A DNA stretch of 7,818 nt from NCBI GenBank assembly GCA_013813825.1, contig JACCRA010000677.1:1-7818 (forward strand). Reading direction: 5' to 3'. Below are positions 1 to 6,664 of the stretch, piece after piece. Made by a program: the position numbers and the translations under genes. The notes below the pieces were generated by a model. The model made no database searches and was not told the DNA's origin. It worked only from the letters and a program-made list of their open reading frames with translations. Every line of letters begins with the position of its first letter. The stretch's first letter is position 1. Source of the DNA: Pyrinomonadaceae bacterium. GTDB taxonomy: Bacteria > Acidobacteriota > Blastocatellia > Pyrinomonadales > Pyrinomonadaceae.

Positions 1-2
1 AT

Positions 3-1382
<1,380 letters not shown>

Positions 1383-1399
1383 GCAAGAGAGCAAAACGG

Positions 1400-2176
1400 A
1401 TGAGCGACGAACTGAAAGATAAAGTGGCGCTCGTGACGGGCGCGAGTTCCGGCATCGGGCGGGCGACGGCGCTGCTGTGCGCGGCATCGGGCGCGCGGGT
1501 GGCGCTCGTCGGGCGTCAGCGTGAGGCGCTCGAAGAAGTGGCCGGTGAGATCGTCGGGCAAGGCGGCGCAGAGGCGATGTCAATCGTGGCCGATGTCACG
1601 GTTGAAGAGGACGCGCGGCGTGCGGTTGATCAGACGGTCGAGCGATTCGGCGGATTGGATGTGCTGATCAATGCGGCGGGAGTTTTGATGAATGGCAGCA
1701 TCGAGAGCACGACGCTCACTGGTTGGGACGAAATGCTGAACGTCAATTTGCGCGCCGTCTTTCACCTCATGCAGTTGGCCGCGCCGCATCTTGAGCGGTG
1801 TGGCGGCAACATCGTCAATGTTTCGAGCGTCACGGGGTTGCGCGCTTTTCCGGGCGTGCTGGCCTATTGCGTGTCGAAGGCCGGCGTGGATCAGTTGACG
1901 CGCTGCGCCGCGCTGGAACTGGCCCCCAAAGGCGTTCGCGTCAACGCGGTCAATCCGGGCGTCGTTAAAACTGAGGTGCATTTGCGCGGCGGGATGACAA
2001 CGGAAAATTATGCGACCTTTCTCGAACACTCGAAGCAGACGCATCCGCTCGGGCGCGTCGGCGAAGCGCGCGAAATCGCCGAACTGATCTTATTCCTCGC
2101 CTCTGACCGCGCCTCTTGGATCACCGGCGCGACTTATTCTATCGACGGCGGGCGCGCTCAGACCTGCGCGCGTTAA
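1400..2176 (+). CDS. SDR-family NAD(P)-dependent oxidoreductase (FabG-like)
   Basis: Classical short-chain dehydrogenase/reductase of 258 aa, the usual length, interconverting a carbonyl and an alcohol with a nicotinamide cofactor in the cytoplasm; the substrate cannot be told from sequence. Visible motifs: cofactor loop TGASSGIG (13-20), NAAG (91-94), structural Asn116 in NVNL, catalytic Ser143, Tyr156 and Lys160 (YCVSK), NPG (185-187), and the closing ITGATYSIDGG (241-251). Strand beta-2 ends VGRQ with Arg39 and no acidic residue, which favours NADP(H). The start is supported by AAGAGAG about 8 nt upstream. A short tail ending QTCAR extends past the usual GG end. It lies 17 nt after ettA, so co-transcription is likely, although the functions have no evident link. 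It converges on the TPR lipoprotein gene, 28 nt away stop to stop. A FabG label would be over-specific, since no ACP or fatty-acid genes are nearby. Confidence 0.93.
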   Translation: MSDELKDKVALVTGASSGIGRATALLCAASGARVALVGRQREALEEVAGEIVGQGGAEAMSIVADVTVEEDARRAVDQTVERFGGLDVLINAAGVLMNGSIESTTLTGWDEMLNVNLRAVFHLMQLAAPHLERCGGNIVNVSSVTGLRAFPGVLAYCVSKAGVDQLTRCAALELAPKGVRVNAVNPGVVKTEVHLRGGMTTENYATFLEHSKQTHPLGRVGEAREIAELILFLASDRASWITGATYSIDGGRAQTCAR

Positions 2177-2204
2177 AAAGCAAACTTGTTGGGGCATCGG
2201 CGAA

Positions 2205-3002
2205 TCATTCTCCGCCGGTCGAATTTGAGTTGTCGTTGGTTTTCGAGTTGGTCTTCGTGTTCGAGTTGGCGTTCGCGTTGTTTGAATTAGAAGTCTTCCG
2301 CTGACCTTCCAGCTTCTTCTTTTCAGCCTCCACTCTGGCCTTCTGGCGTGAGTAGTCGGACTTGGCGCAGTCGAGGGCTTCCTGCGAGCGGAAATCGTTG
2401 GGATCGATCTCAATTGCCTGCTGGAAAGACTTGACGGCCTCTTGATAGCGCGCGAGGCGATTGTAGGCCATGCCTATTTCATAGAGGGCGTAACTGTCCG
2501 GCTCTTTCAATTTGTTGGCGCGGCGAAACGTCTCGATGGCTTTCTGATACTCACGAGTTTTAGCGTAAGCCTCGGCAAGGTGGAACAGCGCGGCGGCGTC
2601 TTTCGAGTTTTTGCGCGCGAGCTTTTCGTAAGTCTTAACCGCCTTTTTATATGCTTCCTCTGATTCGTCTTTCTTCCCCAACGCAAGGTAGGTCAGACCA
2701 AGCTTCAGATACGCTTCGGCGTAGTCCGAATCAAGCTCTAACGCTTTGCGATAGGCTTCAATCGCCGCCTCGTCCTGATCTCTCTGATAGAGAGAATCGC
2801 CGAGTGCGAAGTAGCCCGCCGCGTCTTGCGGTTCCGCCTCTGTTGTGGCATCGGTGGGCGGGGAAATTTCCGCCGGTGGTGTGGCCGTGGGAACGGGGGG
2901 GCTTGACGCCACAACAATCCCACCGGGCTGCTGATCGGTCTTCGAGGAACAGGCCGCAAGTGACAGACACGCGAGCACGACGGCGACAACGAGTAATTTC
3001 AT
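2205..3002 (-). CDS. TPR-repeat lipoprotein with Asn-rich C-terminal tail
   Basis: Predicted 265-aa lipoprotein. An N-terminal MKLLVVAVVLACLSLAAC carries a lipobox (LAAC), so Cys18 would be lipidated; Ser at +2 suggests the outer membrane under the E. coli Lol rule. A Pro/Thr/Ala-rich spacer (about 20-60) is followed by four TPR units (about 61-202: AAGYFALGDSLY, AEAYLKLGLTYL, AAALFHLAEAYA, SYALYEIGMAYN), which normally serve as protein-binding scaffolds. A basic helix rich in Lys/Glu/Arg (about 203-236) and a tail of mostly Asn, Ser and Thr (238-262) complete it. I chose the ATG at 3002 because it opens directly into the signal peptide; in-frame ATGs at 3023 and 3041 would add 7 or 13 residues. 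None of the three has a clear Shine-Dalgarno. It is the downstream member of a tandem pair with the broken TPR lipoprotein at 3252-4214, from which it is separated by a terminator. The partner is unknown. Confidence 0.88.
   Translation of the reverse strand: MKLLVVAVVLACLSLAACSSKTDQQPGGIVVASSPPVPTATPPAEISPPTDATTEAEPQDAAGYFALGDSLYQRDQDEAAIEAYRKALELDSDYAEAYLKLGLTYLALGKKDESEEAYKKAVKTYEKLARKNSKDAAALFHLAEAYAKTREYQKAIETFRRANKLKEPDSYALYEIGMAYNRLARYQEAVKSFQQAIEIDPNDFRSQEALDCAKSDYSRQKARVEAEKKKLEGQRKTSNSNNANANSNTKTNSKTNDNSNSTGGE
2242..2277 (-). repeat. Two 18-nt tandem units coding the Asn-rich tail
   Basis: Two adjacent 18-nt units (2242-2259 and 2260-2277) both begin TTCGAGTTGG on the plus strand and match at 15 of 18 positions. 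On the coding (minus) strand each adds six codons to the Asn/Ser/Thr-rich tail of the TPR lipoprotein. The in-frame period suggests growth by slippage or duplication. Confidence 0.7.
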
Positions 3003-3107
3003 GTTCGAGGTTCCGGGGCGCATAAAGATGTCGATTAACATTGCCGGAATCAGCAGCGGCGGATTCTAACCGCATGGCGCGGCAAACATCCAGCCTTTGG
3101 ACACAGG

Positions 3108-3144
3108 AAAAGGGGCTGCAAGCTCCCCCAAGCCTGCCGCCCCT
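3108..3144 (-). terminator. Rho-independent terminator between the two TPR lipoprotein genes
   Basis: Read on the minus strand, AGGGGC (3144-3139), an unpaired G, GCAGGCT (3137-3131), loop TGGGGG, AGCTTGC (3124-3118), an unpaired A, then GCCCCT (3116-3111) form a hairpin of 6 plus 7 pairs with one G-U, followed directly by TTT (3110-3108). The T-run is on the minus strand only, so the terminator acts on the transcript of the broken TPR lipoprotein gene, whose final stop is at 3252, about 108 nt upstream. The downstream TPR gene would then need its own promoter in the short 3003-3107 stretch, or partial read-through. Confidence 0.75.
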
Positions 3145-3251
3145 ATCTCCCGTCCAGTTGCCGTAAAAGGATGTACCAAGAATAAACTTGCAACTCCAAG
3201 TGTTGGTTGCAATGCGATTGCGATTGAATTGCTTCTTAGGATTGTCGAAAA

Positions 3252-3761
3252 CTATTTTGTCATCTGTGTGGAGAGTTGCTCGGCTAAGTCGGGTCGGAGT
3301 GGTTTGAGCGAATCATATTGCTCTTGGGCTTTGATCTGATCGCCTTTTTTGAGGTACTGCAAAGCGAGGAAGTAACGACCGTCGGCGTCTTCTGGCTTGA
3401 GGGTGACGACCTGCCGGAAAGCGCGGATGGCATCGTCGGTTTGGTTCAACTTGCCGTAGGTATTGGCGAGGTTGAAATGCGCGTCAGCGTCTTGTGGGTT
3501 GAGCCGGACAACCTGCTCGAAGGCATTGGCTTCTTCCTTGAATTGGCCGAGCCGATCATAAGCGTTCCCGAGATTGAAAAAGGCATCGGCGAAATCTTTC
3601 CTGAGCTTGATCGCCTGTTGATAGGCGGCGACGGCCTCTTGCGCCTTGTTTTGCCGCAGATATACGTCGCCAAGTCGCAAATGCGTTTCAGGGTTCTTAT
3701 CGTCCAGCTTAACGGATTCCTGAAAAGCTGCGACGGCCTGATCCACGCGGTTGAGCTTCAA
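3252..3761 (-). CDS. 3' fragment of the split TPR lipoprotein (possible TTG restart)
   Basis: Open frame downstream of the internal TAG, with four complete TPRs plus most of another (PETHLRLGDVYL, ADAFFNLGNAYD, ADAHFNLANTYG, ADGRYFLALQYL) and a short end ...LAEQLSTQMTK. It has no ATG near its beginning. The only nearby start is TTG at 3761, 6 nt past the TAG, with AGG overlapping the stop and 5 nt before TTG, so coupled re-initiation is conceivable. Without a signal peptide the product would stay in the cytoplasm, unlike its parent. More likely it is simply the untranslated remnant of one gene. Confidence 0.4.
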   Translation of the reverse strand: MKLNRVDQAVAAFQESVKLDDKNPETHLRLGDVYLRQNKAQEAVAAYQQAIKLRKDFADAFFNLGNAYDRLGQFKEEANAFEQVVRLNPQDADAHFNLANTYGKLNQTDDAIRAFRQVVTLKPEDADGRYFLALQYLKKGDQIKAQEQYDSLKPLRPDLAEQLSTQMTK

Positions 3762-3767
3762 GTTTGC

Positions 3768-4214
3768 CTAGCCGAGCGCGAGCCGCGCCGTCGCGTCGTT
3801 CGGGTTGATGTTGATCGCCTTCTGGTATTCCGCAATGGCTTCCGTGAAAAGATTCTGCTGTGCGTAAGCCCGCCCCAGACCGGTTAGTGAAGCCATGTCC
3901 TTCGCATTAATCGCCAGCGCTAGCTTGAATTCTCCCGCTGCCTCGCTTGATTTGCGCGCTAGTAGGTAGGCACTGCCCATATTGTAGTGGACGTTCTCTG
4001 GCTGGTCTTTCATCTCCTGTTCCATCGTCTGCCGCAATTGTTTGAGATCAGCTTCAGTCGCCGGATCGGGCGCCGGCGTCGCCACCGCGGTAGCGACCGG
4101 AGTGGCGCCTGCATTCGGAGTTGATGTCGCCGTCGTCGGCTGCGATTTTTTGCAGGAAATAAGGAAAAGCGCGGAGACAAGCAAAACGATGGATATTTTC
4201 AGTGAATAATTCAT
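3768..4214 (-). CDS. 5' fragment of the split TPR lipoprotein
   Basis: The part still translatable from the original start: 148 aa with signal peptide, lipidated Cys21 followed by Lys-Lys, a low-complexity spacer, two whole TPRs (VHYNMGSAYLLARKSSEAAG... and MASLTGLGRAYAQQNLFTEA...) and the first eight residues of a third. The Met at 4214 is preferred because it starts directly at a compact signal peptide and leaves room for a leader after the candidate promoter. The Met at 4244 would place ten residues (MKFFQPTKVL) before it. Neither has a convincing Shine-Dalgarno. If expressed it would be a short lipoprotein exposing half a TPR repeat, possibly unstable. Confidence 0.6.
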   Translation of the reverse strand: MNYSLKISIVLLVSALFLISCKKSQPTTATSTPNAGATPVATAVATPAPDPATEADLKQLRQTMEQEMKDQPENVHYNMGSAYLLARKSSEAAGEFKLALAINAKDMASLTGLGRAYAQQNLFTEAIAEYQKAININPNDATARLALG

Positions 4215-4258
4215 CAAGACTTTGGTCGGTTGAAAGAATTTCATTGATTAAACTTGGC

Positions 4259-4290
4259 ATAATAAAGAATAATCTGCGGCCTTGAGTCAA
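4259..4290 (-). promoter_or_regulatory. Candidate sigma-70-type promoter of the split TPR lipoprotein gene
   Basis: On the minus strand TTGACT (4290-4285) resembles a -35 box and is followed by an AT-rich stretch with TATTAT (4264-4259; 20-nt spacing, longer than ideal) and TTTATT at 18-nt spacing. It lies in the 133-nt divergent gap shared with gnd. Transcription from here would start only a few bases before ATG 4244, but about 40 nt before ATG 4214, which favours the latter start. Spacing is imperfect, so this is tentative. Confidence 0.35.
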
Positions 4291-4377
4291 ACCACAAGCG
4301 GATCGCGCGGCGCAGCAGCACTCCACGCCGTCTCTTTTTAACTTCAGTACACAACAGCTAATCCATGGAGCCGTCCT

Positions 4378-5850
4378 ATGTCATCCACAGAACAGCAGAA
4401 CGCACCGGCGCAATTTGGCGTCATCGGGCTCGGCGTGATGGGCGAGAGCCTTGCTTTGAACATTGAAGACCACGGTTTTCCCGTCGCCGTTTGGAATTTG
4501 GAAGGCGACTGGGTTGATCGTTTCGTGAACGAACACGGGCAGGGGCGCCAACTCACCGGCACCAAAACTTTTGAAGAATTCACCCGCTCGCTCGCCAGAC
4601 CCCGCCGCATGTTAATGATGATCAAGGCCGGCAAGCCGGTGGACATGACCATCGAAAGATTACAACCACTGATGGAAGCCGGCGATATTTTGATCGACGG
4701 CGGCAACTCGTGGTTCAAGGACACGCAACGCCGCGAGGCCGACATGCGGGCGGCCAATTTGAACTTCGTCGGGATGGGTGTCTCCGGCGGCGAGGAAGGC
4801 GCGCGCTACGGCCCGTCGCTGATGCCGGGTGGCAGCACGGAAGCATACGCGCACCTCCGCCCCATTTTGGAAGGCATCGCCGCCCAGACCGATTCCGGCC
4901 CGTGTGTCACACACGTCGGGCCGGACGGCGCGGGCCACTTCGTCAAGATGGTGCATAACGGCATCGAGTATGGCGACATGCAACTCATCGCCGAAGCCTA
5001 CGATCTGCTACGCCGCGCGCTCGGCATGGAAGCCGGTGAATTGTCCGAAGTCTTCGCGCGCTGGAACGCCGGGCCGCTTGAATCTTTCCTGATCGAGATC
5101 ACCTCGGATATTTTTAAGGCCAAGGATCAGGAGACCGGCCGCCCACTCGTCGATCTCATTCTCGACAAGGCCGGACAGAAGGGGACAGGCAAGTGGACGG
5201 CTCAGATCGCGCTCGAACTCGGCGTCGCCGTCCCGACCATCGGGGCCGCCCTCGACGCGCGCGTTCTCTCCAGCATGAAGAACGAGCGCGTGCAGGCGAG
5301 CAAGCACATCGCAGGACCAACCGAGAACCGCTTCGACGGCGACCGTCAAGAATTGATCGACGCCGTTCATAACGCCTTGTACTCCTCCAAGCTCTGCTCT
5401 TACGCGCAAGGATTGCACCTCATCGCGACCGGCTCGCAAGAGTTCAACTGGAACATCAATCTGCGCGAGATGGCGCGCATCTGGAAAGGCGGCTGTATTA
5501 TCCGCGCCCGCGTCCTCGACCGCATGATGCACGCCTACGAGCAACAGCCGAACTTGCCGAATCTGCTGCTCGACGACGAGTTGAACGACAGCATTGAGGA
5601 GATTCAGACGGGCTGGCGGCGAGCCATCGCCACGGCGCAGCAACTCGGCATCGCCGTCCCCGCGATGTCCGCCGCGCTCGGCTACTTCGACTCGTACCGC
5701 ACCGAAAACCTGCCGCAAAATCTAACGCAAGCGCAGCGCGACTATTTCGGCGCGCACACTTATGAGCGAGCCGACAAACCCGACGCCGGCTTCGTCCACA
5801 CGGATTGGATGACGCTCACCGGCGCGAAAAAGAGTGAGCCGACGAGCTAA
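4378..5850 (+). CDS. gnd: 6-phosphogluconate dehydrogenase, decarboxylating
   Basis: Catalyses oxidative decarboxylation of 6-phosphogluconate to ribulose 5-phosphate and CO2 in the pentose phosphate pathway; cytoplasmic, homodimeric in the family. At 490 aa it is the long form. Visible: Rossmann loop GLGVMGESLALN (17-28), AGKPVD (84-89), GGNSWFKDT (108-116), substrate signature GVSGGEEGARYGPSLMPGG (134-152), catalytic Lys190 with His193, Asn194 and Glu197 in KMVHNGIEYGDMQ, GQKGTGKWT (266-274) in the all-helical domain, and C-terminal Arg454/His460 (QRDYFGAHTYER), which by homology reach the partner's active site. The start has GGAG (4367-4370) 7 nt upstream. Oddly, beta-2 ends VAVWNLEGDW: after Asn40 come Leu41-Glu42, where NADP enzymes usually have Arg-Ser/Thr, and the glycine loop is GLGVMG and not GLAVMG. 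This suggests NAD+ use or relaxed preference (inference). It is transcribed divergently from the TPR genes and appears monocistronic. Confidence 0.97.
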   Translation: MSSTEQQNAPAQFGVIGLGVMGESLALNIEDHGFPVAVWNLEGDWVDRFVNEHGQGRQLTGTKTFEEFTRSLARPRRMLMMIKAGKPVDMTIERLQPLMEAGDILIDGGNSWFKDTQRREADMRAANLNFVGMGVSGGEEGARYGPSLMPGGSTEAYAHLRPILEGIAAQTDSGPCVTHVGPDGAGHFVKMVHNGIEYGDMQLIAEAYDLLRRALGMEAGELSEVFARWNAGPLESFLIEITSDIFKAKDQETGRPLVDLILDKAGQKGTGKWTAQIALELGVAVPTIGAALDARVLSSMKNERVQASKHIAGPTENRFDGDRQELIDAVHNALYSSKLCSYAQGLHLIATGSQEFNWNINLREMARIWKGGCIIRARVLDRMMHAYEQQPNLPNLLLDDELNDSIEEIQTGWRRAIATAQQLGIAVPAMSAALGYFDSYRTENLPQNLTQAQRDYFGAHTYERADKPDAGFVHTDWMTLTGAKKSEPTS

Positions 5851-5883
5851 CCGGCGCCACTTGTGTCGCGGGAACTTAATGAG

Positions 5884-5973
5884 CCGCGGATAAACGTGAA
5901 TGAATGTGGATTGAGAAAGAAAGACTTCCGACGTCTTCGAGTCGAATCCACGTCAATTGGCGTTCATCCGCGG
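5884..5973. repeat. 90-nt imperfect palindrome (REP/MITE-like)
   Basis: Left arm 5884-5912, starting CCGCGGATAAACG, and right arm 5945-5973, ending CGTTCATCCGCGG, are 29-nt inverted repeats with 23 of 29 pairs. The outermost 8 bases and innermost 7 (GTGGATT/AATCCAC) pair perfectly. The 32-nt middle contains a small nested hairpin AAGAC-7 nt-GTCTT (about 5921-5937). It sits 33 nt after the gnd stop and could act as a transcription barrier or mRNA-end structure, though it has no T-run. The ATCCGCGG-type ends resemble the dispersed short palindromes common in soil-bacterial genomes (recollection, not a search). Its right end is only 10 nt before the GTTATGC core at 5984. Confidence 0.7.
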
Positions 5974-5984
5974 TTGAACATTTG

Positions 5985-6576
5985 TTATGCGGCTGAACTT
6001 TATCGATAGGTTATGCTGAAGAGAAAAGTCATTTTATCTTTTATCGCCTACGCTGCTGTCGCAATGAGCGCTTGCCGTGACAGAGGCGCTGAGGTGGAGC
6101 AGGCGTTGATCAGAACGGTCAAACAAGGCGCGGGCACAGTGTTTTGGATGAGTGACCTTGCGCCGTTCGAGTGGGAGAGAATGTATGTCATCCAGCCTTA
6201 CACCGCACCTGAGAATATCAATCGGAAGCTTGGATTCGAGTGGGCAAGGGCTAGCATTAGTGGCATCCAAAATACCGACACGATCAGACTTCTGTTGTTC
6301 GTCAAAGAGAAAGAGGTAGTGGCAGAAGTCGAGTACAAGGTGTGGAACGGCTTCTTTGAAGGAGACGGAGGTACTGGATACAGTATCGAAGAGGCGAAGT
6401 TTGTCGTAGAGGAAGAAGAAGAGAGAGGCGAAAAGGCGTTGATAATCAAGAGAGTGCCATGACGCAGAGCGCCGCATAACAAGCTGTTGCAGCGCGACGC
6501 CTCGATAGCTTCGTTCTCAAGAAGCCTCCTTCGATGAGGTTGGATGCTGTGCGCTCGGCGCGGCTGAACAGCGGCA
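5985..6576 (+). mobile_element. Integron-like gene cassette (putative)
   Basis: A 592-nt unit with the economy of an integron cassette: core GTTATGC at 5984-5990, gene start 22 nt after it, stop at 6462, and R'' box 11 nt after the stop. TTGTTATGCGGC (5982-5993) and GCCGCATAACAA (6471-6482) are a perfect 12-nt inverted pair, as expected between the cassette junction and the R'' end of its attC. Boundaries are set by the expected cut G|TT at 5984/5985 and at the equivalent position 6576/6577. The enclosed gene uses codons unlike its neighbours. No integrase or second complete attC is in the window, so this would be a lone or relic cassette. Confidence 0.5.
6013..6462 (+). CDS. Small putative lipoprotein of unknown function (cassette gene)
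   Basis: 149 aa. A signal peptide MLKRKVILSFIAYAAVAMSAC ends in a lipobox-like MSAC (Cys21; Met at -3 is unusual but tolerated), followed by Arg-Asp. The mature part is soluble and predicted alpha/beta, with an aromatic motif LAPFEWERMYVIQPYTAPENI (about 49-69), LGFEWARASISGI, alternating hydrophobic strands (TIRLLLFVKEKEVVAEVEY) and an acidic stretch EEEEERGEK near the end. I recall the W-[DE]-R-x-Y-V-x-x-P-Y-T pattern from small uncharacterised secreted proteins, but I know no function. AGG lies just 2 nt before ATG, so the Shine-Dalgarno is poor. Eight of ten Arg codons are AGA or AGG, against 2 of 30 in gnd next door, which points to foreign origin. It is enclosed between a GTTATGC core and an attC-like site. 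Confidence 0.8.
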   Translation: MLKRKVILSFIAYAAVAMSACRDRGAEVEQALIRTVKQGAGTVFWMSDLAPFEWERMYVIQPYTAPENINRKLGFEWARASISGIQNTDTIRLLLFVKEKEVVAEVEYKVWNGFFEGDGGTGYSIEEAKFVVEEEEERGEKALIIKRVP

Positions 6577-6582
6577 TTATGT
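6474..6582 (+). other. attC-like integron recombination site
   Basis: About 109 nt with attC order R''-L''-stem/loop-L'-R'. R'' GCATAAC (6474-6480); spacer AA; L'' GCTGTTGCAGC (6483-6493); variable middle; L' GCTGAACAGC (6563-6572); R' ATTATGT (6576-6582). L'' and L' pair completely when a single extra G (6489) bulges out, the signature extrahelical base of attC hairpins. R'' and R' also pair over CATAA/TTATG. Departures: R' begins A where G is expected (canonical GTTRRRY), so the cleavage AAC on the bottom strand would read AAT, and the boxes carry an A/T inside YYY/RRR. It may therefore be a decayed site. It starts 11 nt after the stop of the lipoprotein gene, typical of cassettes. Confidence 0.6.
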
Positions 6583-6650
6583 GACTTTTCCTATCATAGA
6601 ATTGCCAAACATGAATTTGCTTGTAATCGCACATTAACACGTAGAGGAAA

Positions 6651-6658
6651 GGGAGGAG
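6651..6658 (+). promoter_or_regulatory. Strong Shine-Dalgarno of the SnoaL-like gene
   Basis: GGGAGGAG, with its GGAGG core ending 8 nt before ATG 6665, is the strongest ribosome-binding site in the window and fixes that start. The rest of 6583-6664 is AT-richer but shows no convincing -35/-10 pair. Confidence 0.75.
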
Positions 6659-6664
6659 CATCCG

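Larger units (their letters stand above)
3252..4214 (-). pseudogene. Seven-TPR lipoprotein gene interrupted by one in-frame TAG
   Basis: One continuous minus-strand frame runs from ATG 4214 (or 4244) to the stop at 3254-3252, broken only by TAG at 3770-3768. Before it: lipoprotein signal MNYSLKISIVLLVSALFLISC (lipobox LISC, Cys21), a Thr/Ala/Pro-rich spacer, then TPRs 1 and 2 and eight residues of TPR 3 (ATARLALG). After it the same repeat resumes (ANLKLNRVDQAVAAF) and four more TPRs follow. Counting the stop as one residue, TPR 3 is exactly 34 residues, so the lesion is a substitution and not an indel; CAG (Gln), TGG (Trp), AAG (Lys) or GAG (Glu) are each one base away. The intact protein would be 320 aa from 4214 (330 aa from 4244), a periplasm-facing scaffold with an unknown partner. 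TAG also ends other genes here (7151-7153, 7169-7167), so codon reassignment is unlikely. A sequencing error remains possible. Confidence 0.82.

Noticed and set aside
2198..2217. CGGCG-10 nt-CGCCG inverted repeat as a shared terminator between the SDR and TPR genes
   Set aside because: The stem has only five pairs, the loop is long, no T-run follows on either strand, and half of it lies inside the TPR gene's coding end.
3318..3887. Long plus-strand open frame opposite the split TPR gene
   Set aside because: It is a shadow of the TPR coding strand: the minus-strand translation has a signal peptide and regular 34-residue repeats, while the plus frame has no recognisable domain or start signal.
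3252..4214. TAG reassigned as a sense codon, making the TPR lipoprotein intact
   Set aside because: TAG also closes this same gene at 3254-3252, the SnoaL-like gene at 7151-7153 and the ABC ATPase at 7169-7167, each at a natural C-terminus.
4365..4380. Earlier ATG at 4365 as a start near gnd
   Set aside because: It is out of frame with gnd (13 nt away) and overlaps the GGAG ribosome-binding site that serves ATG 4378.
5008..5718. Long minus-strand open frame inside gnd
   Set aside because: gnd matches its family along its whole length; the opposite frame is an artefact of GC-rich codon use with no domain.
5851..5990. A complete second attC upstream of the GTTATGC core
   Set aside because: The right-hand core is present, but I find no RYYYAAC-type left box with a matching L'' in 5851-5950; the pairing there belongs to the 29-nt-arm palindrome instead.
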